Shown here in pieces: positions 49,560 to 60,180 of a stretch of 64,000 bases of DNA. Source of the stretch: Selaginella tamariscina (Eukaryota > Streptophyta > Lycopodiopsida > Selaginellales > Selaginellaceae); contig PUQB01000071.1 of the NCBI GenBank assembly GCA_003024785.1, forward strand, positions 372,001 to 436,000. The letters are read 5' to 3'. The notes beneath the pieces were generated by a model. The model ran no database searches. It had not been told where the DNA came from and was given only the letters and a program-made list of their open reading frames with translations. The translations under genes were made by a program, and so were the position numbers. Numbering within the stretch: position 1 is the first letter of the stretch; each line of letters opens with the position of its first letter.

Positions 49560-50929
49560 GACATCTGTTTGCAGTTAGTTACAGACGACTTGGCAAGGAA
49601 TGTGTTCTCACACATTAGTCCTGACATCGCAAGCTCCTCTTCCTCCAGTTCTCGTACAGACTACAAGTTGTTTGCCATACAGGACGAACTCCTGTACCGG
49701 GAAGTCTCTTGTACGTTCCTGTTGGTGTTTGCAGGACTCATGTGGTACAGGATTGTCATGATACCCCGGCTACAGGACATTTTGGTGTGGCCAAGACAGT
49801 TAAGTTGGTGACTCGCAACTATTGGTGGCCTGGGTTGCGAGGTTTTGTGGACAAGTTTGTACGGAGTTGTGACACCTGCAATAGGTCGAAGATGCCTCGT
49901 CACGCCCTCTAGTCTTCTTCGTCCTCTTCCTATTCCTTCTGCTCCTTGGAGATCCATTTTTATGGATTTCCTCACAGATCTTTCCTTCTCATGGATTTGA
50001 TGCAGTTCTTGTGGTGGTTGACCGTTTCACCAAACAGGCTCATTTCCTATCATGTAACAAGACTGCTACAGGCCAGACAACTATTGAGTTGGTGATCGTG
50101 AAGTGTTCCGACACCATGGTCTTCCTGAGAGCATTGTTTGATCGAGGTCCACAATTCATGTCCAAGTTTTAGCGAGAGCTTCTTCGGAGTCTACAGGTTA
50201 AAGCGGATCTTTCATGATATCATATATAAACTGATGGGCAGTCAGAACGCACAATTCAGACCTTGAAACAGTATCTTCGTTGCTTCATCAGTTACCAACA
50301 GGACAACTAGTTGATCTTCTTCCAATGGCGGAGTTTGCCTACAACAACTCCGTTCATACATCTATAGGCCAAACACCTTTCTTTGCTCTTATAGGTTACC
50401 ATCCACGTTTTGACTTTGCTTCTCCTTCTTCCACTCCTGCAGTACTGGATCGCCTCCAGCATCTTCGTCAGGTACAAGAGGAATCTCCAGGTTCATCTTC
50501 AGCAGGCACAGAACGGTACAAGTATCATGCTGATGCATGTCATCATCAGCCGGCACCTGCATACAAGATTGGTGATCTCATGTGGCTTCTTCGTCGACAT
50601 ATTCGCACCAACAAGCTTCTTCTAAGTTGGATTTTCAACGATTGGGCCCTTACAAGATTGCGGTGGAGGTCAATCCTGTAGCTTTATTCGAGTTACCATC
50701 TACGGTGAAACTTCATCATGTGTTTCACACTTCTTTGTTGGAGCCGTATCATCCTTCTTCTTTTCCTGGTCGTGCTTCTTCTCCTCCCCCTCCTGTGGTC
50801 ATCAACGATGAACCTGAGTACAAAGTTGCAGCCATCCTTGATTCTCGTCTTCATCGCCGCCAACTTCAATACTTGGTGGATTGGAAAGGTTATTTGCCTA
50901 CTAATCGCACTTGGGAACCTATGTCATAA
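49560..50929 (+). pseudogene. Integrase and chromodomain of element 2
   Basis: The zinc-binding domain is intact (H-x6-H ... C-x2-C: CHDTPATGHFG ... SCDTCNRSK, 49755-49890). The core holds VVVDRFTKQAHF near 50010 and a degenerate second Asp region near 50140. The C-terminal part (AEFAYNNSVHTSIGQTPFFA, LHHVFHTSLLEPYHPS) is open. The chromodomain (EYKVAAILDSRLHRRQLQYL, then VDWKGY...TWEP; 50811-50920) is well kept. Chromodomains of such elements are thought to steer insertion to marked chromatin. The frame then runs into the inserted family A fragment. Confidence 0.88.
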
Positions 50930-51322
50930 TTTTTACTATGACTCGACCTTTTACTTTGGGGTTTGACTGTTGTTACCTACTGGATTATGTGACTACCCTA
51001 GATGTAGAAGAAACAAGCCCGCATAGTGCACTTGGGTATCTAGTGATGGTCCGGCCAGGTGTTGTTAGGTATTTGCAAGAAACTCTAAGCGAAGCTAGCA
51101 CTTCAATTTAGAGAACCCTCCCCTGTTTTGACGTTCCAGGTTAGGGTTCTTCGCAAAATATAGCTTATCAAAATAAGGGTTAGGGACACCTCTAGGGTTG
51201 ACCTAACCCCACGTCCTAAACCTAACCCCTAAGCCATCCTTGATTCTCGTCTTCATCGCCGCCAACTTTAATACTTGGTGGATTGGAAAGGTTATTTGCC
51301 TACCGATCGCACTTGGGAACCT
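50831..51322 (+). repeat. 90-bp chromodomain duplication flanking the LTR fragment
   Basis: 50831-50920 and 51233-51322 are nearly identical (gccatccttgattctcgtct ... acttgggaacct) and lie on either side of the family A fragment. Element 1 has this stretch once, running straight into catccaatttattcc. The second copy here rejoins that sequence (gcatccaacttactcc). Confidence 0.88.
50922..51232. mobile_element. Family A LTR fragment inside element 2
   Basis: Starts with the family A LTR terminus TGTCATAATTTT and follows copy 2 (ggtatct-gtgatggtccggccaggt, gaaactctaagcgaagcta) for about 310 bp before breaking off. Element 1 has no such sequence at this point. Confidence 0.85.
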
Positions 51323-51429
51323 GCATCCAACTTACTCCATGCTTCTTCCAAAGTTACTGCTTTTCATTGGCATTATCCTGCTAAACTAGGTCCCAAGACT
51401 CGTGGAACTCGTCCTTAGGGAGGAAGTGT

Positions 51430-52066
51430 TGTCACGACCCGATACAGGATACAGAATTTCGGATACAGGTTTTCGGATACAAGATACAGGATATGCCTGC
51501 AGGATATTTCTACAAGATATACCTACAGGATATTCTTAGAGAATATGCCTACATGATATTCCTATAAGATATACCACATGATATGCCTAGAGGATAAGGG
51601 ACATGTGGACTCGTTTTAGCCTCTGCATGCATATAGCCACTTTTAGATGCATGCAACCACTTTTAGCACTCATGCCTAGATTAGCTCTTGGAGTTATGAG
51701 CATAAAAGCTCCGACCTAATTGTTATACAATCAGTTATCAACACCAGTCATTTTACGATCATTCTTGTTCTTGTTCTTGTCTTGTTCGTGACTTGCTTCT
51801 TGCCTCCTGTTTCTGTCTTGCTCCTGGATCTTGTCATGCGCCTTCATGTCTTGCTCATGTCTTGTTCCCAGATCCTATCCTGTTCCTGTCTTGTTCCTGG
51901 ATCCTATCCTGCGCCTTATCTTGCTCTTGAGTTCTTACTTCCTGTTCTTCTCCCTGTCCTGCTTCTGAGTCAAGCCTTCTTGTTCTTGGAACCCTGCTCT
52001 CTTCCTAGTTCCTGGATCGTGGCTTGACAGTTGCTCTCTTCCTGGTTCCTAGATCGTGGCTTGACA
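51430..52066 (+). repeat. 3' LTR of element 2
   Basis: TGTCACGACC start directly after the purine tract, same layout as the 5' LTR, and the same duplicated end unit (gatcgtggcttgaca twice). The two LTRs differ by scattered substitutions and by length changes in the cttgctcctg repeats, so the insertion is not very recent. Confidence 0.9.
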
Positions 52067-53095
52067 GTATCTTGCCTCCTCCTCCACGTCAAGCTAGGTG
52101 TAGCACTCATGTTTAAGCAAGGCACATTCGTGTCCTTGTCCAACCGTGGGCGTGGGATCTTTTTGACAAGTTCACATTTCTCGGTTCCTGAGGGTTCACT
52201 AAGAGGTTCTAGAGTGGGCATTTAAGAGCCACGTTGTGGCACTTGGTGCAACTCTTGAATCTAAGGGCTATGGCATGATAGCCCACATCGTGGAAGGCAG
52301 TGTCACATAGAGATGAAACACTGGACTAGACGTCACATGATACAACGCCCAAGGCATGCCCTTTAGGTCGTGTCATGGGTTTGTCGCCAAAGGATTGGAT
52401 ACTCTAGTAAACTTACATGCTTGTGTTTGCATTAGGGTGCTAATTTGCTCAAGGGAGGTTGGGTCTCGTAACTATGTTTGCTTTGGCACACCTGGCTAGG
52501 GGGTGTTTTCCTTAGGATCTAAGGGTTGAACAACCTAAGCTCATTAACAGAAGCCCTATTGTGAGACACTCATAAGGTCATGTACTTAGGGTTATCCAAA
52601 CCTAGCATTAGGGAGTTTGCTTAGCAGAACATTCGTGTTCGCTTATGGCGCATACTCATGTCCTCACTAAGTACTAGTCCTAAGTCTATGGTATGACTTG
52701 GCCATTCAAACCCTTAGGGGTTAGTCATGGTTCAAGGTACCCCTACTCGCCCTAAAGGGGTTGTTTTCTCGAATGAGGGTGATTCCTCAAGGGATAAGTG
52801 ACTGTCACGAGGGCATGTGTGAGACACATCTTTTTTCTAGGGTTAGGGCATGAGCATGTCTAGGTCTATTGGGATAGGATCTAAAGTCTACTCGGAATAT
52901 CCTTTAGGGTTGGGGATGGTCATTTTAGGGGGCTTAGGGTATTACTCTAAGTCTTTTGTTTAACTAGGCATCTGAGTCAGACTCTTAGGGTCATCTTGGA
53001 AGACTTAACATTACTCACATACGGAATTGATGTCGAAAGGCCACTTAATAGCCACATGTTGCCACGTGTTAGCCCTCCGGGTTAAAACTCTAACA

Positions 53096-54130
53096 GTTAG
53101 TAAGCATTGTTGTGTCCATATACAAGTTGGGAAACCCTCTAATGTCATTCAACTATCATACCATCATGGTAAGTTCAATCTTTTCAAAATTGTTTGTGTT
53201 AATGATTTAGAAGAAGTTGACAAAATGGATAAAGAAAGCATGAGTTCAAATAGAAGGACAAATAAGTTTTAAACTACATTTGTCATGCATAAATCGCTAA
53301 TAACATTTAGAACTTTTGTCCAACAAGTTCAAATGAAGATGAGTTGAATGTCTAAGCCACTTTCAATTGGGGCCATTAATCACATGTGATATTAAGGTGA
53401 GACATAAATGAACACTCTCACCAACTCTCTTCCATCTATACATCAATGTCTTAGAGGAGTAATTAAGAGACAAAACTTTTCATATGTAAAGTTAGTTGAG
53501 ATGTACTTATATCTTTTATTATATGCATATGATTTTTATTCTTTGACTTATCAAATGAGATGATGCAACAACAATTGCAGTTGTGAAGTTTTAGGACGAA
53601 GCATGACTAATAATGAACATGACCACGACCCAAATATTAGTCTTCGACACTTCTTAATTAGGGCAAGGGCAATGCTTAGAGACAGGAGATCAAAGTGATA
53701 CATGAATATAAGTACATGGTGAAAAGGAGAAATTAGTAGAAGGAAAGAGTGATGAATATGATTCCGGTAGCTCTCTATACATATTAAATCATGTAGAGTG
53801 AGGTAAAGAGGAATGATGTATAAGCGTGGGATGTGAAACACATATACTACCTGATCAAAATGAGTATATTATTGTTATATGAATATGAGATGTGGGCCTC
53901 AGTCCTTTGCAAATAACATGGAATAAGATAGAATGTCAGAATTGACAACACTCGAAATAATATTTAAGGCAATGCAGTACAACATTATGGTTCTAGAGAC
54001 ATATTTATGTTAATGAAATTGATGGGATGGAAGCACACAATATAATATCTCATTAACATGAAAAAGACCTGATAATTAAATTGGCTAAAGCCATAGTTAA
54101 AGACTTATAGAGTTTGACTAGAGAGAGCAA
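53096..54130 (+). pseudogene. LINE reverse transcriptase, 3' part
   Basis: Continues the RT of 44683-44860: SIVVSIYKLGNPLMSFNYHT, IMVSSIFSKLF, then TLSPTLFHLYINVLEE (53408-53455), then LLLYAYDF (about 53513), where LINEs have YADD. The second Asp pair is thus altered to A-Y-D. Weak 3' segments of LINE type follow (EMWASVLCK, TTLEIIFKAMQY, about 53885-53985). Several stops are present. Non-functional. Confidence 0.8.
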
Positions 54131-54914
54131 TTATGGAGAACAGTGAAAAGAGTTATGCAATGTCCTCTTAATCTTATTCAATGAAGTACTTATGTTGGTA
54201 TGCAAATTAAGTGTAATATTAGCACTACTATGTTATCATTCACTTATGTTGCTACTAATTTATTTTTCTTTCTTCTTTTACATGATACTTATTTCTATAC
54301 GGAGTACAATATTCAAAATATATAAAGTTGACCCTTTAATTTTTTATATAATTACAAGGAGGTTTGTGCATGTTATTAAGGTGATTATGATTAATAATAA
54401 GATCAATTTGGGGATTTTTAAGAATACTTAGATAATTTAAAATTTATATTAAATCAGAGGATTAATTTAATAATTTTCCCTATAAATAAATTTTTGATAT
54501 CTGACAAATCTAAATTATGTATACCACTTGATAATATTATAATATTTAAGTTCTATTATATTCTTAATAAACACTAATTTATATATATATATTAGATAAT
54601 ATACAATGCCAACTTAAAATTTTATTTTGATTTAATTTTATAGATTTACAAACAAATAATATAGTACATATGAATATAGTTATAAATTTTTAACGTGGTT
54701 ATATTTGCTATATAAGATATCCAGTGTGTGTGTGTGCGCGCGCGCGTGCAAGCATGTTCGAGCATTATTATATGATCATCTATATAACATGTGCGCGATC
54801 GTAGCCATGCAAATGGATCGTGGTGACAAAACAGCCTAAGAACTCGTGGTGTGATATATACCAAACGCATTTATATAAAAAAATATATGAAATTTAAACA
54901 TTATGTTGATACTG
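54131..54914. other. AT-rich spacer with TG/GC run
   Basis: No gene. It contains gtgtgtgtgtgcgcgcgcgc at about 54725-54746, an alternating purine-pyrimidine tract. Confidence 0.6.
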
Positions 54915-56055
54915 TTCAGGAACGGATACACGCTATCACACGCATGTACGATGTCATAAATTTGTATGTATAAATATAATGTGATACTGGTAGTTAAGAT
55001 GGGCTTATCCATCCTGACTTGAGCGTTTTCCTGTAGTATATAGAGGTTTTTACACCTGTTCATGTATATATATGTATACTCGTATGTACACATGGATATA
55101 TATGTGTGTGTGTGTACATGTTGCATGCATGTATGATGTCCAATCTGAACATCATAACGTGGGTGTTTGTGTCACACTCTCTCTCTCACACACACACACA
55201 CACACATTTTGCGTGTGAGTCACTCATATAATTTTCTCATGGTAAAACCATATCCATGTAAGTATAAAGATATAGACATGCAAATGTACATGAATTCAGT
55301 GGAAAAAAATACTTATTGAAATATATATTGATTATTTATATTTATAATTGTATATATAAAATATTGATTCATTATATAATAAATATTAATATATGTATAA
55401 TATTAGTCACGTTCAATACGAAAGTTGAATTTGACTATTAATTCAGCAACTGGATGCATACATAATCTTGTAAAGATATATTTTATAAATATAAGGTCAT
55501 GTTTTATTTTAAAATATAAATATTCTAGAGATAATATGAATGTAAATTGAAATTTTAAAATATTAAAAAATAAGGTATAGCCATTAAAATGTTGTGATGT
55601 GGTTGGTTATCTTTATCATAAATTTAATTATTTTTTCAATAAATTTTAAAAACTCACTTTTATTTTATTTATCATATATATATGAAATATATACACATAC
55701 ACGATTAGAATTAATCCTAAGTCAAATTGTATCAAAACTATTAATTCATTTGATCGTTAGCTGAGCAGTTTAAGGTGAGGTTAAATTAATAAATCTTGAT
55801 AAAATCTGCTATGACGTTAGTTTGGTTAGAAAGTTCAAATTTTAGGTAAAATTTATATTAAAATAATAATTATTATTATTATTGTCATTTGCAAATCTGT
55901 GCACAAAATAATAATTTTTCAAGGCGATTGTGCCATCTGCACTTTGACAATGGTTATTAAATAATTTTATATTTTTTTTAAAGTTGAAATTCAAATTGGA
56001 CGTGTTCAAGTTAACAACAATTGTATGCCCATAGAATCTATTTGAACATGTGTAT
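54915..56055. repeat. Kinase-upstream duplication, unit A
   Basis: Co-linear with 57050-58445. Shared blocks include gatgggcttatccatcctga (55001 and 57112), 'ataaggtcatgttttatttta' (55490 and 57822) and 'tgccatctgcactttgaca' plus 'ggacgtgttcaag' and 'tagaatctatttgaa' (55931-56048 and 58326-58441). The offset grows from about 2.1 to 2.4 kb through indels. Homology stops at 'tagaatctatttgaa'. Confidence 0.8.
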
Positions 56056-57049
56056 ATACGTCTTTAGTGGACAGGGATGGTGATTCATAAACTACCAGTG
56101 TCGTTATGTGATTTACTATGTTACTTGTCAAGGGAGAAACTTCAATTATAAAAGTGTTGATACTCTAATTTAAAAATCGGATTTATTATATAAGTAATAT
56201 TTATTATTTATAAAATTGGTTATTATCAAATTATTAAATTTTCATTGCCAACGTTTATTATCCACCTACATGATACATAAAATATTTCAAAGAATAGTAT
56301 ATAAAATATTCTTCTAAGTGGGATATTTAATATAATCCTTCAATATATTTATTTCATTTGCTAATAAAAATTAATTTTATATAACAACCTCAAATGATAC
56401 TCTCAAATGTTAGGTGGTTTCCCTATACAACATGCCTTATACGGAGGTTATTCATATGAGGCATGTTGTATCATAGATATCCGTATCCGGATATCCTTCG
56501 TATATATAAAGGTATAGGTTATCATAGATACCAATGCCGGGAAAGCACTTAAATTACAATAAAACAATACTAATCTCGTTCTTTAACAACCTAATTTAAC
56601 CTTTAATTTTCCTTTTCTTCTTTTTAACTCCTCCAGCTGTTTCGAGCATTAGATCTGCCAAGTTGTTCTGGAGAGGCCTGTTGTGAGCAGTGTTTGTTCA
56701 ATAGTTAACTGCTGTGTGTATCAAGGAGATACACATAGTCACCATGGACTGACTGTTGCATGGCCAGGTCATCTTGTTGCCCTGATTTTCTATGACTTGT
56801 AAACACTCCTCTATATAATATGTGTTAGCAAATATCACACGCGCGCACGCACACATGTGCAAACACACACTATTTACGTGCTGGAACAGGACAAGACCTT
56901 ATGAATGAGTAAGTGTGTGTATGGGTTTGAGCATAATTATACGATCGTATACATACAGTAACGCTATATATAAATGTACATAGTATAAGTAATCTCTCTA
57001 ATTTATATAATAAAAATATATAATACGATACTTAGAAATTAGGTTTTAT
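56056..57049. other. Spacer between the duplicated units
   Basis: AT-rich, with a GC-richer block at 56640-56800 (gttgttctggagaggcctg, ccatggactgactgttg) that gives no recognisable protein. A short palindromic ggatatcc...ggatatcc arrangement lies near 56475-56500. Confidence 0.5.
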
Positions 57050-58445
57050 ATGTTCAGGCACGCATGTACGTGTGATGTATGTATAAATATAATGTGATAA
57101 TGGTAGTTAAGATGGGCTTATCCATCCTGACTCAAGCATATTTCTGTAGTATACGAACGTTGTAACTAAAATGAATGATATATGAAAATGGAAATATAAA
57201 TAAAATTTTTATTTAATATTTATGTATTATTTTTTATTATTTTAAATATACATTATAAAAATATTTTTTCTTTAAACATATATTATTCTAAACATTATTT
57301 ATTTATATTAAAAAATATTAATTAAATAATTTAAATTATTAATTAATACAAAAATGGGACTGTAGACATTCCCATTTTAGTTAAAACATTCATGTATATA
57401 TGTTCTACTTACATAACGACATGGTATCCATGAATGCAAACATGTACATACTAGTGTACATATATGTTAAAACCTCTAGTAATGTAGGTGTTTGTCTCAA
57501 ACACAAACACCCACATCGTGTGTGTGAGAGAGGGATTAGGAAATTATTACAATTATATTATAATTTTGTCATATCCACATAAGTATAAAGATTTAGCCAT
57601 GAAAATGTACAGGAATTCATATTTATTGATTATTTATATTTATAATTGCATATAAATATTGATTCTTTATATAATAATTATTCATATATGTATAAGTTTA
57701 ATATGCAATAGTTAATATTGCTCATGTAAAGTTGAAGTTGACTATTAATTAGTAACTGTAAAACAGCATAGACAATAGTGTTTATATTTAATTCAATTTA
57801 TAAAGATTTATTTTATAAATATAAGGTCATGTTTTATTTTAAGTTTGGTAATTATTATTTTTAATAAATTAAAAAAGGTTCATAATTAATTTAGTTTGAA
57901 CTTTGTATATAAAGAGAGATGAAAGAGAACATTAAGATACAAACTATTTCTACAGTAGATAAAGTTAAAATTTTAAAATTTTGAATTATATATATATATA
58001 TATATATGATATATACAACACAAATTGTATTAATTCATTTGACTTGGTGGCTGAGCAATTTAACTTGAGTACTTCATTGACAAGGTTAAATTATTATAGA
58101 AATCTTGATAAAATCTGTTAGAAAGTTCAAATTTTAGTTAAAATTTAATATTATAATAGTAATATTTAATTTTATTATTATTATTGTCATCGACAAGTCT
58201 GTGCAACAAAATGCTAATTTTTCAAGGCATTGTTTTAATTTATTATTATATTTTCATGCAATATACGTTTGACTATTAATAAGATATGCGCTTTTCTTTT
58301 TTTCTAGATATGTATTGTCTAGGTGTTGCCATCTGCACTTTTGACAATGGTTTTTAAATAATTTTTTAAAGTTGAAATACAAAATGGACGTGTTCAAGCT
58401 AACGACAGTGTTTACGAATATGCCGGTAGAATCTATTTGAAAAGA
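57050..58445. repeat. Kinase-upstream duplication, unit B
   Basis: Second unit of the diverged tandem duplication, ending immediately before the kinase leader. It therefore includes what should be the kinase promoter. It contains a TA run at 57988-58008. Confidence 0.8.
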
Positions 58446-58541
58446 TTCGAACCCGAGAACGGCTGCGAGAATATTCTCCGGGTAAACGTACGCGTCGGTT
58501 TGTTTTAAAAGAGACGAAAAAAGAAAGAAGAAAAAGAAGCC

Positions 58542-59719
58542 ATGGCTATGGCGGAAAGAACGAAATGCGCTCAAGATTTCAACAATTCCACACAGCAAGG
58601 TCGCGAATTTGGTCAAGAAATCAGTAATTTCCAGCAATTCGGACAGGAAATGGAGACGCTGAGCACAAGCGGCAGCTACCCCAATCTGCTGGAGAAGTAC
58701 GAGATCCAGGACAGAATTGGAGATGGCGGACAAGGCGAGGTCTACAGGGTCCGCCGGCATGTAGACGGAGCAGTATTCGCTTGCAAGACGGTGCAGATCC
58801 GTGATGCCCGGGAGCTGCAGCTGGTGCAGCAGGAGGTCCGTACAATGCAGCGGGTGCGGGGATTCCAGGGTGCCGTACAACTCGAGGAGGTAATCCTAGA
58901 TCAGTTAGATAGAGAGGCTTGTTTCTGGCATCTCGTGCTTGAGCTGTGTGCATGCAGTTTGCATGATAGGATCCAGATCGAGCAGGGGCTCTCCGAGAGG
59001 GAAGCCGCTCTCCTCGTCACCTCGCTTTGTAAATCTCTACAGCACTTGCACAGCCTTGGCATCGTCCATCGCGACTTGAAGCCTCCCAACATACTGCTGA
59101 CCAGCTCCTCGCCCCCTTACGAACCCAAAATCGCAGATTTTGGCCTGTCCGTTGCGTTCTCCATGTCGGGTATCCAGTTGATGAAGGGGTCTGTGGGAAC
59201 TCCGAAGTACCTCGCACCGGAGGTTCTGAGGATTCATTCTACGACAAGAGGGTGGATATATGGGGGCTGGGCCTCATCCTGTACGAGGCCTTGAGTGGCA
59301 AGACTGCTTTTCAGGGGCTCGATTCTGATTTCGTTCTTGAGAGGTTGACATGGGTCGACATGCCTGCAGATATGCTGGATTGGTCGGGTGTGTCTCTGGA
59401 AGCAAAGGAACTCGTACTTGGTATGCTTTGTTTGGACCCAGACAGGCGATTAAGTACAGAGGAGATATTGAACCATCCCTGGCTTGTGAGGAATTGCGAG
59501 TGTGGAGATGGTTTCATTCCGAGGACTCCTTCCAGAGTTGTCAAGCTCAGGCGGCTCAATGGTAGGTGGGTATCCGAGAAAGAAATCGTGGAGAGGAAGC
59601 ACGAAGATAGGAAAAGGAAACACGAACATGACCAGGCTCAAGCGAGGGGTAACAAGCTTAGGCTTAAGTGTGTTAACGGGTTGTGGCAGGTTGTAAAGCC
59701 TTGTCCAGTTGCAGTTTGA
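58542..59719 (+). CDS. Intronless Ser/Thr protein kinase with a basic C-terminal tail, one frameshift
   Basis: ATG in strong context (gccATGGct). Residues 1-50 are Gln-rich. The kinase domain has the Gly loop G60-D-G-G-Q-G65, Lys82, Glu98, HRDLKPPN (176-183; the usual Glu before Asn is Pro), DFG (199-201) and APE (225-227). Then the frame is lost: near 59229-59231 one base is missing, and the next frame continues SFYDKRVDIWGLGLILYEAL to HPWL. After the domain comes a tail of about 65 residues with two related motifs (LNGRWV and VNGLWQV) around a charged KHEDRKRKHEHDQ stretch. The full product would be about 392 aa. The domain resembles the plant CDPK-related/PEPKR2-like group but has no EF hands. 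It is GC-rich against AT-rich flanks and has no intron, so a retrocopy origin is possible. Confidence 0.85.
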
Positions 59720-60180
59720 TACATCTACAATGGACACATGCAGAACAAACCAAGAGAACACTAACAGGAGCAACACAAGGATGGGACTACGCCCAATGAA
59801 CACGTGAAGGTCGGAGGTAACTTTTCTTTTGTATAACCCGCAGGAAACGTGGACTTTGGGGTTGTACCGTGTATGTACTTGTACAGGCTCGAGGAAAGGC
59901 TCCTGGAGGTTTGCTAAGTAAGCAACTCCTAATGTGCATTTCCTTTGGTGCATTTTGTAGATGAATTTAACTCCTTAAATGTGCATTCTTTCTCTATACA
60001 GTTTTTAGCAATTTTTACTCTATATGGTAGGTGCTTGTCTAACTTTACTTTGTTTTCCACGTAACAAGGGATCAGGAGGATAATGTGAGCAGTGTATTGA
60101 GGTAAAATACTTACGTGTGAAGCTTATCTTTGTGCAGGTTCTGGAGGCTACACATGAAGCTCCACGTAAGTCATATATCG
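59720..60180 (+). other. Probable 3' untranslated region of the kinase gene
   Basis: Moderate-GC sequence continuing the transcription unit after the TGA; no further domain is recognised. A donor-like ccac|gtaagt occurs at about 60163. Confidence 0.4.

Larger units (their letters stand above)
45386..52066 (+). mobile_element. Ty3/gypsy chromovirus, element 2, nested in the family A LTR
   Basis: 6681 bp, with LTRs of 616 and 637 bp (TGTCACGACC...GGCTTGACA). The target duplication is gtctc (45381-45385) and gtatc (52067-52071), one mismatch. The matching uninterrupted site is in family A copy 1 (ggcttgtctttagcctcc, about 29571). Internal order is gag, protease, RT, RNase H, integrase, chromodomain, then a purine tract (gggaggaag, 51418-51426). 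Better preserved than element 1 but broken by many shifts, so non-autonomous. The chromodomain places it among chromoviruses; the subclade is not resolved. Confidence 0.93.
44861..53095. mobile_element. Solo LTR, family A, copy 2, split by chromovirus element 2
   Basis: Begins TGTCATAG at 44861 and ends ...aaactctaaca at 53095, with a perfect 5-bp target duplication gttag (44856-44860 and 53096-53100). Its own sequence is 44861-45385 plus 52067-53095 (about 1.55 kb); the middle is element 2. It is homologous to copy 1 at 28979-30592. It contains a G-rich hexamer run at 45099-45134. Removing the LTR and one gttag joins the LINE reading frame. Confidence 0.88.

Noticed and set aside
51140..51232. 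Telomere-like taaccc/agggtt motifs
   Set aside because: They are irregular, few, and part of the family A LTR sequence; not a telomeric array.
58542..59719. Horizontal transfer of the GC-rich intronless kinase
   Set aside because: Other genuine exons here (NOM1 exon 1, the small gene) are equally GC-rich, and the kinase looks plant-like; retrocopying or an ordinary intronless gene is simpler.
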